From NCBI GenBank assembly GCA_002293505.1, contig DBDI01000030.1, positions 81,459 to 145,458 of the forward strand: a stretch of 64,000 nucleotides of DNA. The letters run 5' to 3'. This DNA is from Alistipes sp. UBA936 (GTDB taxonomy: Bacteria > Bacteroidota > Bacteroidia > Bacteroidales > Rikenellaceae). The position numbers were made by a program, and so were the translations under genes. Each line of letters begins with the position of its first letter. Positions within the stretch are counted from its first letter, which is position 1. This document shows, piece after piece, positions 24,953 to 32,500 of the stretch. Under the pieces are notes generated by a model. That model saw only the letters and a list, made by a program, of their open reading frames with translations. It did not search any database and was not told the DNA's origin.

Positions 24953-25861
24953 GTGAAACCGACTGAAAAAAGCTTCCGTGGCCACGCGGTTATCGCGCTG
25001 GCTTACACTGTTTTCGGGCTGAACATACCGGCCGTGAAATCTATAATAGGCGAGGGCGGAATCACGGGCCTTGCCGTGACATTTTACCGGATGGCCGGTG
25101 CGGCGGTGCTGTTTTGGGTGGTGTCGGCGTTCGTTCGGCGCGAGCGGGTGCCGTTGCGCGATGTGGGGGCGATCTTCGTCGCCTCGCTGTTCTGTATATT
25201 GCTGAACCAGACCCCTTTCATTGTCGGAGTGTCGCTCACTTCGCCCATTGACGCGGGGGTGATAACGACCCTCACACCGATGATCACAATGGTGCTGGCG
25301 GCGATCTTTCTGCGCGAACCGATCACGTGGCTGAAGGTCGTGGGAGTCGGAGTGGGGGCCGTCGGAGCGCTGCTGCTGGTTCTTGGGGGAACGAGTGGTG
25401 CGGCGATGGGTGGGAGCAGTTGGCTTGGGAATCTGTTGTGTGCGCTCAGTTCGCTGTCGTTCTCGATCTATCTGGTTGGTTTCAAGCGACTTTTTACCAC
25501 ATACGGGCCTGTTACGCTGATGAAGTGGATGTTTCTGTTCGCGGCTCTGATGACCCTGCCGCTGTGTTGGCACGACATCGCCGCGGTCGACTACGCAGCG
25601 CTGGATTGGAGCGTGTGGGCGAGGCTGGGGTTCATCATCGGAGGAGCTACATTCCTGACTTTCTTTCTGTTACCCATCGGCCAGAGGTACTTGCGGCCGA
25701 CGGTTCTTGGGATGTATGGCTACTTGCAACCGGTGGTGGCGTCGCTTGTGGCGGTTGCGCTGGGGATGGATTCGTTCGGGATTACGAAGGGGATGGCGAC
25801 GGTGCTGGTATTCGCCGGGGTGTGGTTAGTAACTCAAAGCCGCGCGCGGTCGGGATTCTGA
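24953..25861 (+). CDS. EamA/DMT-superfamily transporter
   Basis: 302 residues with ten predicted membrane helices arranged as two EamA repeats (first: ALAYTVFGLNIPAVKSII; second: LLCALSSLSFSIYLVGFKRL). Drug/metabolite transporter superfamily; substrate not predictable. GTG at 24953 is taken as the start because upstream in-frame codons would lie in the promoter, and the -7 box places transcription initiation on this codon. The 3' end overlaps convergent ruvC by 28 nt. Confidence 0.85.
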   Translation: MKPTEKSFRGHAVIALAYTVFGLNIPAVKSIIGEGGITGLAVTFYRMAGAAVLFWVVSAFVRRERVPLRDVGAIFVASLFCILLNQTPFIVGVSLTSPIDAGVITTLTPMITMVLAAIFLREPITWLKVVGVGVGAVGALLLVLGGTSGAAMGGSSWLGNLLCALSSLSFSIYLVGFKRLFTTYGPVTLMKWMFLFAALMTLPLCWHDIAAVDYAALDWSVWARLGFIIGGATFLTFFLLPIGQRYLRPTVLGMYGYLQPVVASLVAVALGMDSFGITKGMATVLVFAGVWLVTQSRARSGF

Positions 25862-26406
25862 CGCAGAAAATCTTCCCACGAGCCGGACTTTTTCTTGCGG
25901 CCGGCGGGGACGGAGGGCAGGGGAGACGACGAGGTAAAGTGGTGGCACAGAGCGACTGCCATACCGTCGGTGGCGTCCAGGCGGCGGGGATCGTACTCGA
26001 TACCGAGGATCGACCCGAGAAGAGAAGCAACCTGCTCCTTAGCAGCGCCTCCGCGACCGGTAATGGCCAATTTGACGCTACTGGGAGGGTACTCGAAAAC
26101 AGGCAACCCGCGGGACAAAGCAGCAGCCATAGCAACCCCCTGAGCGCGACCCAACTTCAACATACTCTGGACGTTCTTACCGAAGAAAGGCGACTCCAAC
26201 GCGACCTCGTCGGGGCGGTAACCTTCGACCAGAGCGCCGACACGCTCGAAGATAGTGCGCAGTTTCTGGTAGGTGTCGGGGACGCGTCGAAGGTCGATGT
26301 CACCCAAAGCAACGGCGTAGAGCCGACCGGCCGGAGTGATCTCCAACACGCCGTAACCGGTTCGCGTTGTACCGGGGTCGATGCCCAAAATAACTCTCTT
26401 AGTCAT
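25834..26406 (-). CDS. ruvC: Crossover junction endodeoxyribonuclease RuvC
   Basis: 190 residues. Resolves Holliday junctions as a dimer with RuvAB. The RNase H-like fold carries its acidic residues in ILGIDPGTTRTGYGV (D10), VALESPFFGKN (Glu about 71) and RRLDATDGMAVALCHH (two Asp near residues 142-145). The C terminus is slightly extended (KKKSGSWEDFLRQNP). The start overlaps the stop of the upstream S24-type regulator (ATGA); ruvA and ruvB are not adjacent. Confidence 0.93.
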   Translation of the reverse strand: MTKRVILGIDPGTTRTGYGVLEITPAGRLYAVALGDIDLRRVPDTYQKLRTIFERVGALVEGYRPDEVALESPFFGKNVQSMLKLGRAQGVAMAAALSRGLPVFEYPPSSVKLAITGRGGAAKEQVASLLGSILGIEYDPRRLDATDGMAVALCHHFTSSSPLPSVPAGRKKKSGSWEDFLRQNPDRARL

Positions 26407-27026
26407 AACGTTTTGTTTATCACCACGCTAAGTATCAGAAAAAGCTCCCTCACGGCTGAAGTCGGAATGAGGATCTCGTCGAAATTCTCCGCATCGACGG
26501 CGATCAGGCGAAGCTGGTCGCTACCGGCCTGTCGCCGAACCCGACGCAACATAGCAAACCCCTCGGTCACAACAACATAGTCACCACCTGGAACCAACGC
26601 CTCCGGAGGAACCTTGCGAACGAGAACTATCGACCCGGGAGGGATATCGCTGCCCATAGCGCGACCGTTGTAGAGAGCCCCCAGGTCGGCGTCCTCCAGG
26701 CCGGGAAGCGAGATGAAAGTCCGGCTGGAGAACCGATCGGGCGCGGTGGCAAGTTTCTCGACGTCGACCTCGAAGAACGGAACAGAAGTGCGTTTGACCG
26801 TCGCCTCGGTGAACATATCACCCTCGCCAGCCAACAACCAAGCGCGAGAGATCTGAGGATATTTAGCGGCGATCATAGTGGCCAACTCGCGGCTGATGCC
26901 GTTGTTGCCGCGCTTGATCTGGTAGAGATTCTCCCCGCGAGCCAACCCGATCGACAGAGCAAACGAATTGACCGACAATCCGGTCCACTTCACCACGCGT
27001 TCGATTCTTTGCCAATTGTTCAGCAA
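26403..27026 (-). CDS. Helix-turn-helix regulator with S24/LexA-like C-terminal domain
   Basis: 207 residues. N-terminal XRE-like helix-turn-helix (GLSVNSFALSIGLARGENLYQIKRGNNGISRELATMIAAKYPQI...), then a peptidase S24-like fold: GSDIPPGSIVLVRKV...YVVVTEGFAMLRRVRR. A Ser in SDIPPGS could be the nucleophile, but no clear Lys of the Ser/Lys dyad sits at the expected spacing, so self-cleavage is uncertain. Start is TTG 27026 because it begins the conserved helix. Coupled to ruvC by ATGA, hinting at a link with DNA repair. Not accompanied by phage genes. Confidence 0.78.
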   Translation of the reverse strand: MLNNWQRIERVVKWTGLSVNSFALSIGLARGENLYQIKRGNNGISRELATMIAAKYPQISRAWLLAGEGDMFTEATVKRTSVPFFEVDVEKLATAPDRFSSRTFISLPGLEDADLGALYNGRAMGSDIPPGSIVLVRKVPPEALVPGGDYVVVTEGFAMLRRVRRQAGSDQLRLIAVDAENFDEILIPTSAVRELFLILSVVINKTL

Positions 27027-27053
27027 GGGAGGTACTTTTTCAAATTATTTCTT

Positions 27054-27062
27054 TATCTTTGC
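27054..27062 (+). promoter_or_regulatory. -7 box for tRNA-Arg
   Basis: TATCTTTGC, 12 nt upstream of the mature tRNA 5' end. Confidence 0.6.
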
Positions 27063-27074
27063 CTCTTCTCCGCG

Positions 27075-27146
27075 GGTCCCGTAGTTCAATGGATAGAATA
27101 TCAGATTCCGGTTCTGACGGTACAGGTTCGATTCCTGTCGGGATCA
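27075..27146 (+). tRNA. tRNA-Arg(CCG)
   Basis: Complete cloverleaf. Acceptor GGTCCCG pairs CGGGATC (one G-T) with discriminator A. D arm GTTC/GAAT around AATGGATA. Anticodon stem TCAGA/TCTGA with loop TTCCGGT, giving anticodon CCG (reads CGG). T arm ACAGG-TTCGATT-CCTGT. The CCA end is not encoded. Confidence 0.95.
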
Positions 27147-27152
27147 CGGATC

Positions 27153-27180
27153 AGAGGGGGCGGGGGAGCTCCCTTTTTTT
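27153..27180 (+). terminator. Terminator after tRNA-Arg
   Basis: AGAGGGGG (27153-27160) can pair with CTCCCTTT (27169-27176) around an 8-nt G-rich loop; the T run reaches 27180. It separates the tRNA from dnaG. Confidence 0.55.
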
Positions 27181-27212
27181 ACCATTTCGCGTCAAAAATA
27201 CAATATTTTTTT

Positions 27213-29213
27213 GTGATTGACAAAGGCACCATCGACCGAATTTACGCCGCCGCGGATATAGTGGAGGTGGTGAGCGATTTTGTCACCCTACGCAAGAAAG
27301 GGGTCAACTATCAAGCCTGCTGTCCGTTCCACAACGAAAAAACACCATCGTTCGTCGTCTCCCCAACAAAGGGACTGTTCAAATGTTTCGGATGCGGGAA
27401 GGGAGGAAATGCAGTCACATTCGTGATGGAGCACGAGGGAATGAGCTATGTGGAGGCGCTGAGGTGGGTGGCAAAGAAGTATGGCATAGAGATCGCCGAA
27501 CGACCGCTGACAGAAGAAGAAACTCGCCGAAACGACGACCGGGAGAGTATGATGGTGCTCAACAGCTGGGCCGCAGAGTGGTTCGCCAGCACGTTGCACG
27601 ACACCGACGAAGGGAAAAGTGTGGGGCTGTCGTATTTTCGCCACCGGGGCTTCACCGATGAGATTATACGCCGATTCGGGCTGGGGTACTGTCCGCGGGG
27701 AAGCGGGAACACATACGGTGAGGAGATGACGAAAGCGGCTTTGGCGGCGGGCTACAAGGAGGAGTTCCTGACAGCAACGGGGCTGACGCTAAAGAGAGAG
27801 AATGGCGATCTGAGAGACAGGTTCGCGGAGCGGGTGATATTTCCGATACACTCGATGAGCGGGCGCGTGGTGGCGTTCGGGGGGCGTACGTTGCGCACGG
27901 ACAAGAACGTGGCCAAGTATCAGAACTCGCCCGAGAGCGAGATATACTCCAAGAAAAACTCACTGTACGGAATATTCTTCGCCAAGAAAGCAATCTCGCA
28001 ACAACGAAACGCGATACTGGTGGAAGGCTACACGGATGTGATCTCGATGCATCAAGCGGGGGTAGAAAATGTGGTCGCCTCTTCGGGGACCTCGCTCACA
28101 ACCGAGCAGGTGAAGATGCTGAAGCGGTTCACGGACAACGTGACGGTGATCTACGACGGCGACGAGGCGGGACTGAATGCCTCGCTGAGGGGGATAGATA
28201 TGATCTTGCGGGAGGGGTTGAGCGTGCGGGTGGTGATGTTGCCCGAGGGAGAAGACCCCGATTCGTTCGCCAGAAGCCACAGCGCCACGCAATTACAAGA
28301 TTTTATACGTACCGCCGAGCAGGATTTCATAGCCTTCAAGGCGCGGCTGTTGGTGAAGGAGGCGAAGGGAGATGTGATCAAGCGGGCGGCTGTGGTGGGA
28401 GAGATGGTCGCCTCGATAGCCGAGATACCCGACGCGATACAGCGGGCGATGTATATAAAGGAGTGTGCGCGAACGATGGATGTGGACGAAGGGTTGCTGG
28501 GCTCGGAGGTGGCGCGAAAACGACTGGCCGGTGCCTCGGCCGCCGATGCCGAAGCGAGGGAGTTTATACGCCGCCAACAACTCGAAAGACGTGAAGAACG
28601 CCCACTGGGGCGGTTTGGAGACCGAAGGCTCGTGGCCGCGGGAAGCAACATCGACGAGCTGGAGAAGGAACTGGTGAGGTATCTGGTGAAGTATGGCCAT
28701 CTGGGGTTCGAGTTCCGGGACAACGCCGCGGGAGGAAAGCGAAGCCGAGGCCCGGCAACGACGCTGAATGTGGCTCAGACAATTCTCGGAGAACTGGGAG
28801 CGAATGCGATACAACTACGAAATCCGCAACTAAGGGCGCTATATGAAACATACGCGGCGCTACACGGCGAGTTGGGAGTAGGGGTGGAGGTGCCGGTACA
28901 TCATTTCATCACGCACGAAGATGCAGCAGTGGCGAATGCAGCGGTCGATCTGCTGACGGCGGACGACAACTATACGCCGAGCAAACTGTGGAAGAGGCAC
29001 GAAATATCGGTCGACACGGAGCACGAACGACTACCGGAAGCATTGCCGAGGGCGGTGATACTCTACAAGTCGAAGGTGATTGAGGAGTTGTCGGCGCAAC
29101 TGAGAGCGCAGCTGGCCCAAGGAGAACCGGCGGAAGAGATACTACGGCAACTTGCAGCCTTGGATCAGGAGAGAGTGCTGATATCGCGCAGACTGTCGCG
29201 GTTGATACTTTGA
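27213..29213 (+). CDS. dnaG: DNA primase DnaG
   Basis: 666 residues. N-terminal zinc ribbon C37-H40-C58-C61 (CCPFHNEKTPSF...KCFGCGKGG), RNA-polymerase core with VIFPIHSMSGRVVAFGGRT, TOPRIM domain with the acidic EGYTDVISMHQAG and YDGDEAGLNA, and a C-terminal DnaB-interacting helical region. The GTG start at 27213 is chosen because the family N terminus (IDKGTIDRIYAAADIVEVV) begins immediately after it; longer in-frame extensions would translate the tRNA gene. It follows tRNA-Arg by 66 nt. Confidence 0.94.
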   Translation: MIDKGTIDRIYAAADIVEVVSDFVTLRKKGVNYQACCPFHNEKTPSFVVSPTKGLFKCFGCGKGGNAVTFVMEHEGMSYVEALRWVAKKYGIEIAERPLTEEETRRNDDRESMMVLNSWAAEWFASTLHDTDEGKSVGLSYFRHRGFTDEIIRRFGLGYCPRGSGNTYGEEMTKAALAAGYKEEFLTATGLTLKRENGDLRDRFAERVIFPIHSMSGRVVAFGGRTLRTDKNVAKYQNSPESEIYSKKNSLYGIFFAKKAISQQRNAILVEGYTDVISMHQAGVENVVASSGTSLTTEQVKMLKRFTDNVTVIYDGDEAGLNASLRGIDMILREGLSVRVVMLPEGEDPDSFARSHSATQLQDFIRTAEQDFIAFKARLLVKEAKGDVIKRAAVVGEMVASIAEIPDAIQRAMYIKECARTMDVDEGLLGSEVARKRLAGASAADAEAREFIRRQQLERREERPLGRFGDRRLVAAGSNIDELEKELVRYLVKYGHLGFEFRDNAAGGKRSRGPATTLNVAQTILGELGANAIQLRNPQLRALYETYAALHGELGVGVEVPVHHFITHEDAAVANAAVDLLTADDNYTPSKLWKRHEISVDTEHERLPEALPRAVILYKSKVIEELSAQLRAQLAQGEPAEEILRQLAALDQERVLISRRLSRLIL

Positions 29214-29270
29214 CATAGATTGGCCCGATGTTTGCAATCCCGGGAGGGTGAACGAATATCGAATGAGGCT

Positions 29271-30227
29271 ATGAAAAAGTTGATTGCTCTTTGGATGGCG
29301 CTTACGGCGCTCGCGGCTCTTACCGCCGCAGGCCAAACCCCGCAGATAGAAAAGGCGCTACTGTATGACCAGTACACGCTCGAAGATACGTGGGAGTACA
29401 ACGGCAAAACCCGCGGTTTCCAGTATGACAAAATCCACGAACGGCTTGCGATGGCCGACTCGATTCAAGTACCCACGGCGTACGATAACGGCGAACCCGA
29501 CTGGGCAATACTGCAAAATCACCGAAACGAACACGGAACAGCACCCGATGTGAAGAACGTGGCCAGGGACGAGTACAACGCGGTGACCGACCCTTACGGA
29601 GTGACGCGCCATCAATCCGTACCACTTTATGCACGAGGTGAGTTCGGCTCGAAGGCGCCGGAATGCTATGGTCGAGATGGTTCTCTGGCACGACTGGTGG
29701 GGTTCAATGCCGACTCGACGGCATATCTTGCGCAGGTGTACAACGCCCCGGAAGGTGTGTGGGAAGTACCCAAAAAGTTCGTCAAGCTGCTCGACAAGGG
29801 CCAGACCTTCGAAAAAGCCATTATGATCGACGACACCAACCAGTGCATTATGACCCTCGAAAGGGATGGCGAGAAGTGGCTGGTGAGGAGTATGAATCCC
29901 TGCTCGACCGGAGCGCACAACCCACCGTATCAACGACCCACCCCCACGGGGCTGTATGTGGTGCAGGAGCACAAACCGAAGATGTTCTACACCGGTGACG
30001 GCAACTCGACGATAGTGGGCTATGCGCCGTGGGCGAGCAGGATAACCAACGGAGCGTATATGCACGGGGTGCCGACAAATTCGCCCGAGGGAGCCATCAT
30101 AGAGTTCTCGCAGACCCTGGGAACCACTCCGCGTTCGCACGAGTGTGTGAGAAACTCCTCGTCGCACGCAAAGTTCATCTACGACTGGGCGCCGGTGGGA
30201 GAAACTTTGGTGTTCGTATACGATTGA
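29271..30227 (+). CDS. L,D-transpeptidase (YkuD type), exported
   Basis: 318 residues. Signal peptide at 1-19 or so (MKKLIALWMALTALAALTAAG), then an uncharacterised 200-residue region and a C-terminal YkuD domain. Its active-site order is HGVPTNSPEG...SHECVRNSSSHAKFIYDW, with catalytic Cys in ECVR. It would form 3-3 crosslinks or attach proteins to peptidoglycan. The CVR loop has Glu where many have Gly. A 57-bp gap separates it from dnaG. Confidence 0.82.
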   Translation: MKKLIALWMALTALAALTAAGQTPQIEKALLYDQYTLEDTWEYNGKTRGFQYDKIHERLAMADSIQVPTAYDNGEPDWAILQNHRNEHGTAPDVKNVARDEYNAVTDPYGVTRHQSVPLYARGEFGSKAPECYGRDGSLARLVGFNADSTAYLAQVYNAPEGVWEVPKKFVKLLDKGQTFEKAIMIDDTNQCIMTLERDGEKWLVRSMNPCSTGAHNPPYQRPTPTGLYVVQEHKPKMFYTGDGNSTIVGYAPWASRITNGAYMHGVPTNSPEGAIIEFSQTLGTTPRSHECVRNSSSHAKFIYDWAPVGETLVFVYD

Positions 30228-30254
30228 GGAGGCTGCGTACGTTAGTGTTGACGT

Positions 30255-30824
30255 ATGCAGAATCTACTAATTTCAATCGCGTTACTATTCAATCAATTGG
30301 GTCTGGCAGGCGAGGTGCCCTTCGAAGCGTTCGAAGCCGCCGCGCAGCACTACTACGCCGTCGAAGAGCGCCAGAAGGAGGTGCTGACGTTGATAGACTT
30401 CACAGCGCCCTCGTCGCAGGAGCGGCTATGGGTGATAGATATGGAGGCCGGGCAGGTGCTCTATCACACCCACGTGGCCCACGGTAGAGGCAGCGGCGAA
30501 CTATATGCAGAGAAATTTTCGAACGTCAGTGGCTCCCATCAAAGCTCACTGGGAACGTATCTGACCCAAGGGACGTATCAGGGCCGAAATGGCTATTCGC
30601 TTGTGATAGACGGGCTTGAGAAGGGTCTGAACGATCGGGCGAAAGAGCGGGCCGTGGTGGTTCACGGTGCACCGTATGCCGATCCGGGAGTGATAGCTTC
30701 GACGGGCCGGCTTGGACGATCGCTGGGCTGTCCGGCACTGCCGCCCGGGGTGAGTCGAGAGATTATAGACACCATCAAAGGCGGCTCTGTCCTATATATA
30801 TATGGCCGCAACGACAAGGTCTGA
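30255..30824 (+). CDS. Murein L,D-transpeptidase catalytic-domain protein (YkuD_2)
   Basis: 189 residues. N-terminal hydrophobic segment (LLISIALLFNQLGLAG) may be a signal peptide. The body matches the YkuD_2 family: LWVIDMEAGQVLYHTHVAHGRGSG, SSLGTYLTQGTYQGRNGYSLVIDG, VVVHGAPYA and the catalytic GRSLGCPALPP. It is a different family from the preceding L,D-transpeptidase, so the two are neighbours rather than recent duplicates. The last 33 nt overlap the convergent phosphopantetheinyl transferase gene. Confidence 0.83.
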   Translation: MQNLLISIALLFNQLGLAGEVPFEAFEAAAQHYYAVEERQKEVLTLIDFTAPSSQERLWVIDMEAGQVLYHTHVAHGRGSGELYAEKFSNVSGSHQSSLGTYLTQGTYQGRNGYSLVIDGLEKGLNDRAKERAVVVHGAPYADPGVIASTGRLGRSLGCPALPPGVSREIIDTIKGGSVLYIYGRNDKV

Positions 30825-31280
30825 GTGAGGAACGATTCGCGGCACAGGAGGAGGACTGGAAGAGAGAGAAGCGAATTTGACACGGGCCTCGTGGGAACAC
30901 CAATCCTGAAGAGAGGAGATACCGTAACGCTCAGCGGCGGCGGGAGGCAGCGGGCGGGAAGAGAGCTCGATGTCGACAGCACAGGGGAAAGGAGACCAAA
31001 GAACGGCAATCCAACCGGCAGAGTGAGAAACGCTTATATAACCGGCGCCAACAAGTGGGGCGCCTTTTTCATTGTATGAGATCGGGGTGTCGGCCCCGAG
31101 GCGGCGGCGAATCAGTGCGCGCCAACCCAACCATTCGGCCCGGCGCTCGGAAGACCGGAAAGTCGCCGCCTCGACCCACTCGTCGTCGGTAACCCAAGGC
31201 CGCAACGACTCCAAATCTGATGGCACCCGCTCGATGGACAACCAACCCTCTTGTGTCGCATTCGCCAGCCGAGAGTCCAT
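30792..31280 (-). CDS. 4'-phosphopantetheinyl transferase superfamily protein
   Basis: 162 residues, shorter than typical Sfp-type enzymes (about 200-230). Key elements are present: ISYNEKGAPL, YISVSHSAGW, the metal-binding AVDIE and WCSHEARVKF in place of the W-x-x-KEA motif, where the usual Lys is His. It should load phosphopantetheine on a carrier protein, or be a reduced variant. It closes the dcw cluster, 2 nt after the gldE-like gene. Confidence 0.75.
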   Translation of the reverse strand: MDSRLANATQEGWLSIERVPSDLESLRPWVTDDEWVEAATFRSSERRAEWLGWRALIRRRLGADTPISYNEKGAPLVGAGYISVSHSAGWIAVLWSPFPCAVDIELSSRPLPPAAAERYGISSLQDWCSHEARVKFASLSSSPPPVPRIVPHSDLVVAAIYI

Positions 31281-31282
31281 CG

Positions 31283-32500
31283 TTAACCCTTGATGACTTT
31301 GATTTTCTCGATCCGGCGGCCGTCGAGCGACATCACCGTGAGCGACAGGCCGGGCAGCGAAACGCTCTCGCCCTTACGCAGGAAGCCGCGCTTGATTTCG
31401 AGCATCAGCCCCGCGAGAGTCTCGGCCTCACCGCGGTGCTCGGAGAAGAAATCCTCACTCAACTCCAACACCCGCTCCACGTCGACCAAGTGGCTCTTGC
31501 CGTCGAATACCCACTCGTTCTCGCCCGTGCGGGTGAAGAGGGCCGAAACCGAGTCGCTCTCGTCCGAAATCTCACCCACGATCTCCTCCAGAATATCCTC
31601 CAACGAAACTAGTCCGCGAGTCGCGCCGTATTCGTCGACAACGATGGCTACGTGGCGCCTACCAGCCTGAAACTCAACCAACAGGTCGTCGATCTTCTTA
31701 TGCTCCGGGGTGAACAACGCGCGGCGTATCAGTCGCTGCCAGTCGAAGTCGGCGGGCTCGGAGATGTACGGAACGACGTCCTTAATATAAAGTATACCCT
31801 TGATGTGGTCGATACTGCCCTCGAAAACAGGAATGCGCGAAAAGCCCGACGAGATGATCACTTCCTTGACGTGGGCGAAGTCGTCCTCGACGTCCAGCGC
31901 CGTCATATCCAACCGCGGACGCATAATCTCACCGACCTCCCGACCGGCAAAACTTACGATACCCTCAAGGATCTGTTTCTCCTCGTCGGAGTGAGCTTCG
32001 GTGACGTCCAGCGCGTCGGACAGCTGATCCAGAGAGAGGTTCTCGCGGCTCTTACCCTTGATGCGCGAACCGGTGGCGACGAGCAACCACGCCGCGGGCC
32101 GAAGGATCTTTTTGAGTACCGCGATCACGGGAGCGCAAGTGCGAGAAAGGCGAGTAGCGTTATACGTTGCGAAAGTCTTTGGCAAAATCTCACCGAACAA
32201 CAACAACACGAAGGTCACGATAACCGACGTGAACACAAACTGCCAAATGGTCGACGAAAAGTGCATCGTACGGGCGATCAGCAGCGACGACAGGATGACT
32301 ATGGAGATGTTGACCAGATTGTTCGTCACAAGGATCGTCGCCAGAGTGTACTCGCGGTCATCCAGAAGGGCACGGACACGGTCGTCGGCGGGGGTGTTCT
32401 CTAACTCGGGCTCGCGGCGAGAGAACAGAGCTGTCTCCGAACCCGAAGCGAAGGCCGAACAAAAGATCAAAACAACGATTATGGCTGCAATCCAGATCAC
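31283..32500 (-). CDS. CNNM/CorC-type membrane protein, GldE-like
   Basis: 405 residues. N-terminal CNNM (DUF21) domain with membrane helices (AAIIVVLIFCSAFASGSETALFS, ILVTNNLVNISIVILSSLLI, FVFTSVIVTFVLLLFGEILPK), two CBS domains (EIMRPRLDMTALDVEDDF..., ...VDEYGATRGLVSLEDILEEIVGEI) and a C-terminal CorC_HlyC domain. In Bacteroidota this arrangement is named GldE after the gliding gene, but it is common in non-gliding species, where a divalent-cation efflux role is more plausible. Overlaps ftsZ by 4 nt. Confidence 0.85.
   Translation of the reverse strand: MIWIAAIIVVLIFCSAFASGSETALFSRREPELENTPADDRVRALLDDREYTLATILVTNNLVNISIVILSSLLIARTMHFSSTIWQFVFTSVIVTFVLLLFGEILPKTFATYNATRLSRTCAPVIAVLKKILRPAAWLLVATGSRIKGKSRENLSLDQLSDALDVTEAHSDEEKQILEGIVSFAGREVGEIMRPRLDMTALDVEDDFAHVKEVIISSGFSRIPVFEGSIDHIKGILYIKDVVPYISEPADFDWQRLIRRALFTPEHKKIDDLLVEFQAGRRHVAIVVDEYGATRGLVSLEDILEEIVGEISDESDSVSALFTRTGENEWVFDGKSHLVDVERVLELSEDFFSEHRGEAETLAGLMLEIKRGFLRKGESVSLPGLSLTVMSLDGRRIEKIKVIKG

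Noticed and set aside
25327..26580. 417-codon plus-strand frame spanning the EamA 3' end and antisense of ruvC and the regulator
   Set aside because: It crosses three real genes, shows no domain and has codon usage unlike its neighbours.
26403..27026. Prophage repressor
   Set aside because: The HTH-S24 protein is coupled to ruvC and flanked by a tRNA and dnaG with no phage genes. The tRNA shows no duplicated 3' end that would indicate an integration site.
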